DNA from: Acidobacteriota bacterium
GTDB lineage: Bacteria > Actinomycetota > Acidimicrobiia > Acidimicrobiales > Microtrichaceae
DNA: 64,000 bases
Direction: 5' to 3'
Assembly: GCA_003577145.1 (NCBI GenBank)
Contig: QEUP01000004.1
Coordinates: forward strand, 124,001-188,000
The notes beneath the pieces were generated by a model that saw only the letters and a program-made list of their open reading frames with translations, searched no databases and was not told the DNA's origin. Numbering within the stretch: position 1 is the stretch's first letter; the number at the start of each line of letters is the position of its first letter. Positions 24,997 to 33,407 of the stretch are shown in pieces. The position numbers and the translations under genes are program-made.

Positions 24997-26211
24997 GTGG
25001 ACGCCGTCGCGATCCTGCAGTACCTGTCGATCCCCGTCATCGCGGGTGTGGTCGGTTGGGGGACGAACCTGGTAGCGATCAAGATGACCTTCTGGCCGGT
25101 GGAGTTCGTGGGGATACGCCCCATCTTCGGCTGGCAGGGGATCATCCCCAAGAAGTCCGAGAAGATGGCGCGCATCACCGTCGACAACTCCTTGTCCAAG
25201 CTCGCCAGCCTCACCGAGATCTACCAACAGGTCGGCCCAGCCGAGATCGCCTGGCACGTCTGTGAGGTGCTCGAACCTCGCGTCGAGGAGTACGTCGACA
25301 CCATCATGCTCGACACCAACCGCGTCGTGTGGGAGAACCTCCCGCCGCTCATGAAGCGTCGGATCTACCGGCGGATCCGCCGAGACATGCCCCAGCTCGT
25401 CGAGAAGGCAGTCCGCAACTTCGGCGAGCACGTCGATGACCTCGTCGACCTCGAGGACATGGTGATCACCGAGATGGGCAAGGACAAGCGCATGGTCAAC
25501 ATGATGTTCATCGAGGTCGGCGAGCCCGAGTTCAAGTTCGTCATCCGCTCCGGCTTCTACTTCGGGGTGCTGTTCGGACTCATCCAGATGGCGGTCTGGT
25601 ACCTCTACCCTGCCGCGTGGCTCCTGCCCGTGTTCGGGTTCGCGGTGGGCTGGTTGACAAACTGGATCGCGCTGAACTTGATCTTCCGGCCATTGGAGCC
25701 GAGGAAGATCGGGCCGTTCACGCTGCACGGCCTGTTCCTGGCCAGGCAGAAGCAGGCGGCCGAGACCTTCTCGAAGCTGACCACCGACAAGTTCATCACC
25801 GTTCAGAACATCGCCAAGGCGACCTTCACCGGGCCCCACTCGGACCTGGCCCGGCTCTACCTGCGCAAGGAGGTGACCGAGATGATCGACAACTCGGGGA
25901 TGCTGGGAGTTGCGGTACGCGTGGCGGTCGGCCCGGCAGGCTACGCCGAGTTGAAGAAGAACACCACTCGCCACTTCTTCGAAGGCGCGCTCAGGACCTT
26001 CGACGACCCCTCGTTCAAGACCGCCCGCCGTGATGCCCTCCAAAGCCTCATGAGGGAACGCATGATGGACCTGTCCTCCGCCGAGTTCCAGGACCTCCTC
26101 CGCCCGGCCTTCCAGGAGGACGAGTGGCAGCTGATCCTTCTCGGCGGCGTGCTCGGCCTCGGAGCCGGTTTCCTCCAGTTGTTCCTGGTGTTCGGTGGTG
26201 GCGCCGGGTGA
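24997..26211 (+). CDS. DUF445 family membrane protein
   Basis: 404 residues. A GTG at 24997 is chosen because GAGGAG lies six bases upstream; a GTG at 24991 would directly abut that site. N-terminal membrane segment with GWGTNLVAIKMTFWPVEFVG and GWQGIIPKKSEKMA are DUF445 (YheB) hallmarks, repeated after two central membrane segments as VGWLTNWIALNLIFRPLEP with GPFTLHGLFLARQKQAAE. The protein ends with a last membrane helix (LILLGGVLGLGAGFLQLFLV). The duplicated motif suggests an internal repeat flanking a long helical cytoplasmic part. Molecular role unknown; members are often linked to envelope stress or sporulation. Confidence 0.85.
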   Translation: MDAVAILQYLSIPVIAGVVGWGTNLVAIKMTFWPVEFVGIRPIFGWQGIIPKKSEKMARITVDNSLSKLASLTEIYQQVGPAEIAWHVCEVLEPRVEEYVDTIMLDTNRVVWENLPPLMKRRIYRRIRRDMPQLVEKAVRNFGEHVDDLVDLEDMVITEMGKDKRMVNMMFIEVGEPEFKFVIRSGFYFGVLFGLIQMAVWYLYPAAWLLPVFGFAVGWLTNWIALNLIFRPLEPRKIGPFTLHGLFLARQKQAAETFSKLTTDKFITVQNIAKATFTGPHSDLARLYLRKEVTEMIDNSGMLGVAVRVAVGPAGYAELKKNTTRHFFEGALRTFDDPSFKTARRDALQSLMRERMMDLSSAEFQDLLRPAFQEDEWQLILLGGVLGLGAGFLQLFLVFGGGAG

Positions 26212-26215
26212 CTCC

Positions 26216-26238
26216 CACCCGGTGACTCCCACCGGGTG
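26216..26238 (+). terminator. Hairpin terminator after the DUF445 gene
   Basis: CACCCGGTG-ACTCC-CACCGGGTG, nine perfect base pairs, begins 5 bases after the stop codon. Confidence 0.65.
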
Positions 26239-26351
26239 CCGGTCGGGGTCCCGATCCCCGCGCGGGCTCCGGTGATTGTGACCTTCGACCCATCCCGGAG
26301 GTGACCGCGAGGAGAAGACTGTCCTCAGGAATGGCGAGGAGTCGAGACACC

Positions 26352-26570
26352 ATGAAGGCTGAAGCCGGAGACAAGATCGTCATCCACGGCCATGAGGTGG
26401 GACGCAAGGTCCGCACCGCGACCATCGTCGAAGTGCATGGCGAGGACGGGGCACCCCCCTACCTCGTCCGGTGGGACGACGACCCCCACGACAAACCGAC
26501 CGAGCACCTCTTCTTCCCCGGGCCCGATGCCGACATCGAGCACATTCCGGCGGGCGCCTCGGACGCGTGA
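26352..26570 (+). CDS. DUF1918 small protein
   Basis: 72 residues from ATG 26352. It matches the DUF1918 pattern: KAEAGDKIVIHG, GRKVRTATIVEVHGEDGAPPYLVRW, DDDPH and HLFFPGPDA. These are small SH3-like barrel proteins widespread in actinobacteria with no known biochemical role. An in-frame start 17 codons upstream exists but the conserved family start is MKAEAGD. Single gene. Confidence 0.88.
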   Translation: MKAEAGDKIVIHGHEVGRKVRTATIVEVHGEDGAPPYLVRWDDDPHDKPTEHLFFPGPDADIEHIPAGASDA

Positions 26571-26690
26571 AGGTGACGCACTGACGACGCCACTCGAGCA
26601 CCAGGGCGCCGGCAGCTCGCGTCCGCGCTGGCTCCTCCGGGCCGGAGAGAGCGGCTGAGGCTGCACTACGCTGACGCTCACTTGACTTCG

Positions 26691-26722
26691 TACCTGCCGG
26701 CCTGTGTCGTGACCGGCAGGTA
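26691..26722. promoter_or_regulatory. 10-bp inverted repeat upstream of crotonase gene
   Basis: TACCTGCCGG and CCGGCAGGTA, perfect arms separated by 12 bases, end 22 bases before the start at 26745. The position suits a leader hairpin or an operator. Confidence 0.55.
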
Positions 26723-26744
26723 GCAGCTCCCGAAGGTGACAAGA

Positions 26745-27554
26745 GTGGCCGACTTCGAAACCGTTCTGTACGAGGAACAGGGTCCTGTCGCGTGGGTGAC
26801 CCTCAACCGCCCCGAGGTCCACAACGCCTTCAACTCCACGATGATGCGCGAGCTGCAGGAGGTGTGGCGCAGCGTCCGGACCAACGAGTCGGTTCGTGTC
26901 GTCGTGCTGACCGGAAGCGGGGAGCGTGCCTTCTGCACAGGTATCGACCGAGGTGAGCAGATAGGTGGCGACGGCGACCGGTTGATCGGTTCCCACGACA
27001 CTCCCTTCCACTTCGACGACCCGGGTGACTACATCGGGCCGAAGTCGAACGACTGCTGGAAGCCGGTGATCGCAGCGGTGAACGGCATGGCCTGTGGTGG
27101 TGCCTTCTACATGCTCGGTGAGGTCGAGTTCCTCATCGCCGCTGAACACGCCACGTTCTTCGATCCCCATGTCACCTACGGCATGGTGGCGGCGTTCGAG
27201 CCCGTCCACCTCCTACAGAAGATGCCCTTTCCCGAGATCATGCGCCTGTCGCTGCTCGGCGCGAGTGAGAGGGTGTCGGCGCAACGGGCATACGAGGTGG
27301 GGCTCGTCTCGCAGGTCGTCGCCTCCGCCGAGCTGCGCGACGCCGCTGCATGGGCTGCCGGTGAGATAGCCGCGGCACCCGCAAGGGCGGTCCAGGGGAC
27401 GGTGCGAGCACTGTGGACCGGGTTGGAGCTCAGCCGGGGGCATGCACTGGACCAGATGTACGGGTACGTGGCCATGGGCACCGACCCGCAGTCCATCGAG
27501 GAAGGTCAACGACGCTTCGCATCGGGCCGGCGAGTCGAATGGAGAGTCCGGTGA
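26745..27554 (+). CDS. Crotonase-superfamily protein lacking the hydratase glutamates
   Basis: 269 residues. GTG 26745 is preferred since AAGGTGA lies five bases upstream; GTG 26736 lies inside that ribosome site. The fold is a crotonase: VAWVTLNRPEVHNAFN, the first oxyanion-hole loop GERAFCTGIDRG and the second NGMACGGAFYMLGEV. However the two catalytic Glu positions of enoyl-CoA hydratase (usual GGxxE and PE) are replaced here (AFYM and FDPHVTYG), so hydration is unlikely; isomerase, hydrolase or ring-cleaving roles are possible. It is followed by a convergent TetR gene. Confidence 0.88.
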   Translation: MADFETVLYEEQGPVAWVTLNRPEVHNAFNSTMMRELQEVWRSVRTNESVRVVVLTGSGERAFCTGIDRGEQIGGDGDRLIGSHDTPFHFDDPGDYIGPKSNDCWKPVIAAVNGMACGGAFYMLGEVEFLIAAEHATFFDPHVTYGMVAAFEPVHLLQKMPFPEIMRLSLLGASERVSAQRAYEVGLVSQVVASAELRDAAAWAAGEIAAAPARAVQGTVRALWTGLELSRGHALDQMYGYVAMGTDPQSIEEGQRRFASGRRVEWRVR

Positions 27555-27606
27555 GGTCACGCCTCCATGCCCCGGATGAGCTGTCGTTGCGCGCTGCGCG
27601 GTTCGT

Positions 27607-28269
27607 TCAGCGCTGGCCCAGACGGATGCGGGATCCGCTGCCTTGACCGGCGAAGAATCCTCGATGGGTGAGCATGGCGAGCGTATCGAGCACCACCGCT
27701 TCGTCCCAGTCGGTGCCGGGCTGGAGCATGAAGTAGTTCATCCGCTCGACCATGGCCAGCAGCGCCGCCGCGCCCATCTCGGCATCGACGCTCTCGTATC
27801 CCGACTCCTCGAGCTGGGTGACGAGTCGAGCGGCCATGTCCCCGAACGCCGAGGCGCCGAGGCGCCGCAGTTCGCTGTCAGTGCTCTGGTTCTCCACCCA
27901 GGCCCTGATGACGGCGCCGTACCTCGCGTAGACCTCGTGGAACCTCTCGAGCCACGAGCGGAGGCGCTCGTAGCCCTCCGGGCCGGGCTCGACCCGGCCC
28001 AGGCTGCCCGCCAGCTCGGTCATCTCCCCGGCACATTCCTCGGCCAGAGCACGCACGAGGTCCTCTTTGTTCGCGAAGTACAGGTAGAAGGTGCCATGCG
28101 ACGCGTCGGCTGCACGCACGATGTCATCCACCCGCGCCGCGTGGTAGCCGCGGTCGTTGAGGACGGTCATCCCGGCATCGAGCAGTCGCGCCATGGTCTT
28201 GCGGCCCTGGCGCCGCAGATCCCGCTCGCTTGCCGGTGTGCCTGTCGGTCGCTTCTGCTGTCCTGCCAT
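27607..28269 (-). CDS. TetR-family regulator (paralogue of the one at 41591)
   Basis: 220 residues from ATG 28269 (MAGQQKRP), where a conserved N-terminus begins. HTH region: RQGRKTMARLLDAG, RGYHAARVDDIV, DASHGTFYLYFANKEDLV. It is strikingly similar in the HTH and flanks to the second TetR of the window (RGYHAARVDDIVK, SHGSFYLYFSNKEDLF), so both may read related operators. It is divergent from an acyl-CoA synthetase gene with 62 bases between start codons; that gap has no TGAC-N6-GTCA site but a TGCC-N8-GGCA weak dyad. Confidence 0.92.
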   Translation of the reverse strand: MAGQQKRPTGTPASERDLRRQGRKTMARLLDAGMTVLNDRGYHAARVDDIVRAADASHGTFYLYFANKEDLVRALAEECAGEMTELAGSLGRVEPGPEGYERLRSWLERFHEVYARYGAVIRAWVENQSTDSELRRLGASAFGDMAARLVTQLEESGYESVDAEMGAAALLAMVERMNYFMLQPGTDWDEAVVLDTLAMLTHRGFFAGQGSGSRIRLGQR

Positions 28270-28331
28270 AGCTGTTCGTTCAGTGTTCGTGGATTGCCAC
28301 ACGATCGGCACCGGCATCGGGGTGCAGGAGA

Positions 28332-29837
28332 TTGCTGGCAGAGACGGTAACGCGGGCGGCGCGACGCTGGCACGATGCTACCGCTTATGTGGCCGCCGAC
28401 GGCTGGTCGCTGTCCTATCGGGACCTGGATCGCTTGTCGGACGAGGTCGCGGTCGGCCTCGCGGCGAGGGGGATCTCCGACGGTGACGTGCTTGCCCTGC
28501 TGCTGCCGGCCCTCCCCGAGTACTTCGTGGCGTACGCCGCCGCGGCCAAGCTCGGCGCCGTCACCGCAGGTGTGAACCCTCGCCTGGCGCCGCCGGAGCG
28601 GAACGCGGTCATGGAGAACGCCGGACCTCGCCTGGTCCTGGCGACAGCCGACCTCCTCGCCGGTCAGGAAGCCCGAATCGACGCCGAGCTCGTGGTGGTC
28701 GAACCGGCGCACAGCGCCGACGTGTTGCTCGCCGACTTGCGCCGGCCCGGCATCGCACCACCGTTGCGCCCCGATCCCGAGCGTCCTGTCGCCATCGTCT
28801 ACACCTCCGGCACCACCGGGCCTCCGAGAGGCGCCGTCTTCGCCGGTCGCCAGTTGCGCACGATCACCGACATCGACACCGGTGGTGTCTGGGGGGGTGG
28901 CAGCGTGAGCATGGCGACAACCGCGCTCACCCACCTCGGCCCCATGACCAAGCTCCCTGGGACACTCGTGCGCGGCGGCACCACGCATCTGCTCACCCGC
29001 TGGACAGCAGAGACGGCCCTCGAGATGATCGACCGTCACCGCATGACCGGATTCGGAGCGATCCCGACTCAGGCCGCCCTCATGCTCGCCAGCCCGCACT
29101 TCGCGGAGTACGACCTGAGCTCTTTGCAAGCAGTGATCATCGGAGGAGGGCCTGCCACCCCGAAGCTGGTCCGGGAATGCCGATCCAGGCTGGCCCCGCT
29201 GTTGTCGGTCCGCTACTCCTGCACCGAGGCCGGCATAGGCGTCGGCACCTCCTTCGACGACCCCCCCGAAGACGCCGAGGTGAGCGTCGGACGACCTCAT
29301 GCCGGCGTCCGGCTGACCGTTCGCGACACGGAGGGCTCGATCCTGCCCGACGGAGAGATCGGTGAGGTCTGCCTGGCGTCGGCCGCAGCCATGTCGGCGT
29401 ACTGGAACAACGAGGAGGCGACCGAGGCGGTGTTCACCGCAGACGGAGCGGTTCGCACCGGCGACCTCGGCTATGTAGACGACCAGGGTCGCCTGCATCT
29501 CGCCGGCAGAAGCAAGGAGATGTATGTCCGCGGTGGCTACAACGTCTACCCGCAGCAGGTCGAGGCGGTTCTGACCGAATACCCGGGGATCTCGGCGGTA
29601 GCCGTCGTCCCCCGCGTCGACGAGATCATGGGCGAGGTGGGCACGGTGGTGGTCGTCCCGAGCGACCCGCGGTCAGTACCGACGCTCGACGAGCTGCGAG
29701 CGTTCGCAGCCAGGTCCCTGGCCAAGCACGAGCTCCCGGAAGGTCTCGTAGTCTTGGACGAGCTGCCGTTGACCAGCATGGACAAGCTCGATCGGCGAGC
29801 GCTTGCCCAGCTTGTCGCGGGGTCCGAGCCCGCCTGA
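28332..29837 (+). CDS. AMP-forming acyl-CoA synthetase (class I adenylate-forming)
   Basis: 501 residues. Motifs: P-loop VYTSGTTGPPRGAV, substrate loop YSCTEAGIG, GDLGYVDDQGRLHLAGRSKEMYVRGGYNVYP (hinge) and the C-terminal Lys in TSMDKLDRRAL. It activates a carboxylic acid to acyl-AMP then acyl-CoA. The start is uncertain: TTG 28332 is the only standard start in this frame after the stop at 28269, but AGGAG ends only one base before it. Divergent from a TetR gene, which may control it; a YbhN-like membrane protein follows after 15 bases. Confidence 0.9.
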   Translation: MLAETVTRAARRWHDATAYVAADGWSLSYRDLDRLSDEVAVGLAARGISDGDVLALLLPALPEYFVAYAAAAKLGAVTAGVNPRLAPPERNAVMENAGPRLVLATADLLAGQEARIDAELVVVEPAHSADVLLADLRRPGIAPPLRPDPERPVAIVYTSGTTGPPRGAVFAGRQLRTITDIDTGGVWGGGSVSMATTALTHLGPMTKLPGTLVRGGTTHLLTRWTAETALEMIDRHRMTGFGAIPTQAALMLASPHFAEYDLSSLQAVIIGGGPATPKLVRECRSRLAPLLSVRYSCTEAGIGVGTSFDDPPEDAEVSVGRPHAGVRLTVRDTEGSILPDGEIGEVCLASAAAMSAYWNNEEATEAVFTADGAVRTGDLGYVDDQGRLHLAGRSKEMYVRGGYNVYPQQVEAVLTEYPGISAVAVVPRVDEIMGEVGTVVVVPSDPRSVPTLDELRAFAARSLAKHELPEGLVVLDELPLTSMDKLDRRALAQLVAGSEPA

Positions 29838-29852
29838 CGCCGGTGATCCGTG

Positions 29853-31157
29853 ATGCCACACGACGACGCCCCGACCACACGCGAGAGCGACGGTCCAGAG
29901 GATCGTCCCGCTGGGGGTGACAGCACCCACCCATCCGGCGGAGCAGAGCAGGATGGTGCCCAGCCGGGCGAGGACAGACCTGACCGCGAGGACAGACCTG
30001 ACCGCGAGGACAGACCTGACCGCGAGGACAGACCTGACCGCGAGGACAGACCTGACCGCGAGGACGAGGTTGCGGCTGACGAGTCCTTCGTTCAACGCTG
30101 GTTCGGCTCCCCCGCCCGGCTGGTGGGCCGCATCATCTGGCTCACGATCACCGGACTGGCGCTCTACTTCGTGTACCCGAGCCTGGTGAAGCTGTTCGGA
30201 CAGTTCGACCAGCTCAAGGAGGTCGCCTGGTGGGCGTTCAGCATCATGTTCGCCTTTCAGGCGGCGAGCTTCGTCTGCCAGTGGTGGCTCATGAAGATCG
30301 CCATGGTCGATGTCAGCTGGTTCACCATCGGCACATCCCAACTGGCAGCCAACGCGATGGCCAACGCAGTGCCCGCGGGTACCGCCGCGGGCGCGGCTCT
30401 GCAGCAGCGGATGATGATCGAGTCCGGCATAGATCCCACTCGTTCGGTCACCGGGGTCGCGGCGGTGACCCTGATCAGCTACGCCACGATCTTCGCGTTC
30501 CCCGTCCTCGCTCTGCCCGCGCTCCTCTTCGGCGCCGCGGTGGACCCAGGTCTGGTACACGCGACGATCCTGGCCGCGCTCCTCTTCCCGCTCTTGTACG
30601 TCGCGGGCTGGTGGCTCATGCGCAAGGATCACCCCGTCGAGTACATCGGTCGCACTCTTCAGCGCCTCATCAACTGGTTCAACCGTCGTTTCCGACCGAC
30701 TCACCCACCGCTCGATGATCTCGCCGAACGGGTCGTGGCCCAACGCAACGAGATCCGCTCCAGCCTGGGGTCGCGCTGGCACCGGGCCCTCGCCGCAGCT
30801 GTGGGGAACTGGGGCTTCGACTTCCTGGCGCTCTGGGTTGCCGTGTACGCAGTGGGTTCCCGCCCCCGTTCGGCGTTGGTGCTGCTCGCCTACGTCGTCG
30901 CCAAGGTGATCGCGATGTTCCCCATCACACCCGGCGGCATCGGCTTGGTCGAGGCCGGCCTGACCGGCATGTTGACCCTGGCAGGGGTCCCGGCAACCAA
31001 CGCTGCGCTGGCCACCCTCGCGTTCCGCCTCGTGTCGTACTGGCTACCCATGCCGGCCGGTGTCATCGCCTACTTCATGCATCGCCACCGCGTGAGAGCC
31101 GGGCGCCTCGACAGCGCCGGCGAGGCCACGACCGGCTCACGAGGCCACGACGCCTGA
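29853..31157 (+). CDS. YbhN/AglD-type flippase-like membrane protein (LPG synthase TM family)
   Basis: 434 residues from ATG 29853. The first 75 residues are hydrophilic with five tandem EDRPDR units. From about residue 85 there are six to eight membrane segments with family motifs: NAVPAGTAAGAALQQRM (loop between helices) and KVIAMFPITPGGIGLVEAGL. Members are putative lipid flippases or the membrane part of lysyl-phosphatidylglycerol synthase; no cytosolic aminoacyltransferase domain is present here. It likely forms an operon with the acyl-CoA synthetase upstream. Confidence 0.88.
   Translation: MPHDDAPTTRESDGPEDRPAGGDSTHPSGGAEQDGAQPGEDRPDREDRPDREDRPDREDRPDREDRPDREDEVAADESFVQRWFGSPARLVGRIIWLTITGLALYFVYPSLVKLFGQFDQLKEVAWWAFSIMFAFQAASFVCQWWLMKIAMVDVSWFTIGTSQLAANAMANAVPAGTAAGAALQQRMMIESGIDPTRSVTGVAAVTLISYATIFAFPVLALPALLFGAAVDPGLVHATILAALLFPLLYVAGWWLMRKDHPVEYIGRTLQRLINWFNRRFRPTHPPLDDLAERVVAQRNEIRSSLGSRWHRALAAAVGNWGFDFLALWVAVYAVGSRPRSALVLLAYVVAKVIAMFPITPGGIGLVEAGLTGMLTLAGVPATNAALATLAFRLVSYWLPMPAGVIAYFMHRHRVRAGRLDSAGEATTGSRGHDA
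29970..30065 (+). repeat. 18-bp in-frame tandem repeat (five perfect copies plus a partial)
   Basis: Unit GAGGACAGACCTGACCGC, encoding EDRPDR, repeats exactly five times (29970-30059) then GAGGAC. Identity at DNA level indicates recent slippage; copy-number change would lengthen or shorten a charged N-terminal tail without frameshift. Confidence 0.97.
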
Positions 31158-31188
31158 GCCTGAGCCCCCGGCTGCCGCCACCCGGCCG

Positions 31189-31214
31189 GTTTGCTGACAC
31201 GGACGTCAGCAAAC
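31189..31214. promoter_or_regulatory. Palindromic operator upstream of aldolase-thiolase operon
   Basis: GTTTGCTGAC and GTCAGCAAAC, perfect 10-bp arms around ACGGAC; core CTGAC-N6-GTCAG. It lies 63 bases before the ATG at 31277. A second small palindrome TACCGAACCGGTA follows at 31222-31234. Confidence 0.75.
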
Positions 31215-31265
31215 GACCATGGTACCGAACCGGTAGCGGCACCAAGCTCAACGAACCGCTTTCCG

Positions 31266-31271
31266 TATGAT
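31266..31271 (+). promoter_or_regulatory. -10 box, probably leaderless transcript
   Basis: TATGAT ends five bases before the ATG at 31277, so transcription would begin at or next to the start codon; no Shine-Dalgarno is visible. Confidence 0.5.
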
Positions 31272-31276
31272 CACTG

Positions 31277-31978
31277 ATGACAACAAGCGACAGAACCAGC
31301 CCCACGCTGGACAGTCCACCCGACCCGGAGAGGGCTCATTCGATGCATGAACGTGTTCTGAAGGTCGCCAAGGAGATGCTGGCCAAGAACCTGGTCAGCG
31401 GCACGGCGGGGAACGTCTCGGGCCGACTCGCCGACGGCAACGTCGTCATGACACCGTCCTCCATGGGCTACGAGGAAATGACGCTCGAAGATCTGTGCGT
31501 GGTCGACCTCGACGGCAACAAGGTCGAAGGCAAGGGCGACCCGTCGAGCGAGAAGGCCCTACATCTGGCTCAGTACCGCGCTTACGACGAGGTCGGCGGT
31601 GTCATGCACTGTCACCCGATCCACGGCTCCATGTTCGCCCTGACCCACGAACCCATTCCCGCCACCATCGAGGAGTTCGTGGTCTACGTCGGTGGAGAGG
31701 TCCCCATCTGCGAGTACAAGCCGGCGGGTAGCGACGAGTTGGCGACAGAGGTGGCGAGCAAGCTGGGTGAGCGGGCTGCGGCGCTGATGGCCAACCACGG
31801 CATGGTCTCGGTCGGTGCGGACCCCGAGAACGCCCTTCACGTCGCCGAGGTCGTCGAGCGTTGCGCTCACGTCATATGGGGGGCACGCCAGATGGGCAGC
31901 ACGGTCCACGAACTGCCGCGGGAAGTGAACGACAACTTCGCCGGCGTCTACCGGTTCGTCAGAGAGAACAGGTTGTAG
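31277..31978 (+). CDS. Class II aldolase/adducin-family protein
   Basis: 233 residues. The zinc site is complete: HCHP (His111, His113) and NHGM (His174), with catalytic Glu92 in PSSEKALHL, and GTAGNVSGR binding the phosphate or carboxylate end. Family members cleave or form C-C bonds via a zinc enediolate (fuculose-phosphate aldolase type). Here it opens an operon of thiolase-like, thiolase and crotonase genes, so a hydroxyacyl-CoA or ketone retro-aldol step is more likely than sugar metabolism; this is inference. Four bases separate it from the next gene. The first 20 residues are a poorly conserved tail. Confidence 0.88.
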   Translation: MTTSDRTSPTLDSPPDPERAHSMHERVLKVAKEMLAKNLVSGTAGNVSGRLADGNVVMTPSSMGYEEMTLEDLCVVDLDGNKVEGKGDPSSEKALHLAQYRAYDEVGGVMHCHPIHGSMFALTHEPIPATIEEFVVYVGGEVPICEYKPAGSDELATEVASKLGERAAALMANHGMVSVGADPENALHVAEVVERCAHVIWGARQMGSTVHELPREVNDNFAGVYRFVRENRL

Positions 31979-31982
31979 CCCG

Positions 31983-33407
31983 ATGACACAGCCGTTGAGC
32001 ATCCGGGGAGTCGGTGCGGCAGCATCGACGCTGCGACTGCCGGCGGCGGCTGTCAATGCCGGATGGGGCCGGCAAGGGGGCCGCGGTTCCAGCGCCGTGT
32101 GCGCCGCGGACGAGGACTCGTTGACCCTCGGCTGGCAGGCGGCCGTCACGGCGATCGAGGCCGCCGGCATCCGACCCGACGAGATCGACGGCTTGTGGTG
32201 GGGCACGAGCAGGCCACCCTTCGCCGAGGGGCCCAGCCAGGCGTATCTCGCCTCGGCCCTGGGCCTGCGCGCAGGGATCGGGGGAGCCTTGCTGGCAGGG
32301 TCGCAGCACTCGGGGATCGAGGCCCTGCTGGGCGCGTGGGACGCGGTCGCCGCCGGTTCAGCCGGCACCGTGCTCGTGATCGCCTCCGATGCCCTCGTCC
32401 CGTCGCTCGGCTCGGCGTTCGAAGGGCGGTGCGGAGCAGCGGCCGTCGCGCTGGTGGCCGCGCTCGACGGAGGGTCGGCATCGTTCACGGTCCGGCTTCA
32501 GTCGACCCAGCCGGTTCTGGACCGCTACCGGGGCGACGCCGAGGCCGAAACGAGGGACCTGTACGACTCCCGCCTGTTCCGCGAGGAGGTGTTCGTCCCG
32601 ACCGTGACCGCGATGGCCGAGCGGCTCGGCGCCTCGCCAGACACCCGCTGGTCACTGCCCGACCCGGACGGCCGCATGGGAAGCTCGGTCGCACGCAAGA
32701 TCACAGGCCAGCCCCCGGTTTCAGCCGACATCCACGCCGCGTTGGGCGATACCGGAGCTGCCGCGTCGCTGCTGGGAGGACTTCCCGCGCTCGGTGAGCC
32801 CGGGCCGCTCGCCGTGATCACCTACGCAGCCGGTCGCTGCACGGGGGTCCTCGCCCAGGTCGACTCGCCGGTACCGGGAGTCCACCAGGCGCTCCAGGCG
32901 CTGTCCCGGGGCCGGGAGGCGTCCTATGTCGAGGTGCTTCGCGCTCGCCGGCAGCTGATCGCCGGCGGTGAGACGGTGGAGATGGCGGTCCCGCCGGGTG
33001 GAGCCCAGTTCGTGCGCGGCAACCCCGAGATGCTGGGACTCCTCGGCGCCCGCTGCTGCGACTGCGGAACCGTGAACACGCCGCCGTCGATCCACCCTGT
33101 CTGCATCGCCTGCGGCGGAGAGAAGCTCGAGCCCGTAGCCCTGTCCCGGAGGGGGGTCGTCCACACCTACGTCGTCAACTACACCATGCCGGCCCCCTTC
33201 GAGGCGCCACTGCCGCTGGTGGTCGTCGACCTCGATGACGGTGCCCGGGTCATGCTGCAAGGGGTGGCGCCGGGAGAAGGGATCGAGATCGGTGCGGAGG
33301 TGAGGCTGGTGCTGCGCCGCTACACCGTCGAACGGGGAGTGCCGGTCTACGGGTACAAGGCCGAGGCCGTCGCCGCGGTCCCGGCCAACCCGGAGGGAGG
33401 GGACTGA
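31983..33407 (+). CDS. HMG-CoA synthase/KAS III-like protein fused to a DUF35 domain
   Basis: 474 residues. Residues about 1-330 are a thiolase-fold domain of the HMG-CoA-synthase/KAS III branch (SIRGVGAAASTLRLP, AIEAAGIRPDEIDGLWWGT, GDTGAAASLLGGLPAL). Residues about 340-460 are a DUF35 unit: helix, zinc ribbon with Cys358/Cys361 and Cys374/Cys377, and OB fold (GVVHTYVVNYTMPAPFEAPLPLVVVDLDD). At the expected nucleophile position (C in ACxG) the sequence is GSQHSGIEAL with His109, so the usual Cys chemistry seems lost. The next gene, overlapping by one base, is a canonical thiolase, giving the same three modules as the archaeal thiolase-HMGCS-DUF35 complex. Confidence 0.87.
   Translation: MTQPLSIRGVGAAASTLRLPAAAVNAGWGRQGGRGSSAVCAADEDSLTLGWQAAVTAIEAAGIRPDEIDGLWWGTSRPPFAEGPSQAYLASALGLRAGIGGALLAGSQHSGIEALLGAWDAVAAGSAGTVLVIASDALVPSLGSAFEGRCGAAAVALVAALDGGSASFTVRLQSTQPVLDRYRGDAEAETRDLYDSRLFREEVFVPTVTAMAERLGASPDTRWSLPDPDGRMGSSVARKITGQPPVSADIHAALGDTGAAASLLGGLPALGEPGPLAVITYAAGRCTGVLAQVDSPVPGVHQALQALSRGREASYVEVLRARRQLIAGGETVEMAVPPGGAQFVRGNPEMLGLLGARCCDCGTVNTPPSIHPVCIACGGEKLEPVALSRRGVVHTYVVNYTMPAPFEAPLPLVVVDLDDGARVMLQGVAPGEGIEIGAEVRLVLRRYTVERGVPVYGYKAEAVAAVPANPEGGD

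Noticed and set aside
24919-26232. 437-codon minus-strand frame opposite the DUF445 gene
   Set aside because: Shadow frame with His/Asp/Glu-rich repetitive translation; the plus-strand DUF445 motifs are clear.
26669-26686. GCTGACGCTCACTTGACT as a tenth regulon site
   Set aside because: The right half does not give GTCA at the required spacing; only the left half matches.
28270-28331. TGAC-type operator between the 27607 TetR and the divergent acyl-CoA synthetase
   Set aside because: No TGAC-N6-GTCA is present; only repeated GAAC motifs and a weak TGCC-N8-GGCA dyad, too little to call an operator.
29970-30065. Regular 18-bp repeats considered as a CRISPR array
   Set aside because: Units are directly adjacent without spacers and lie in frame inside a gene encoding EDRPDR.
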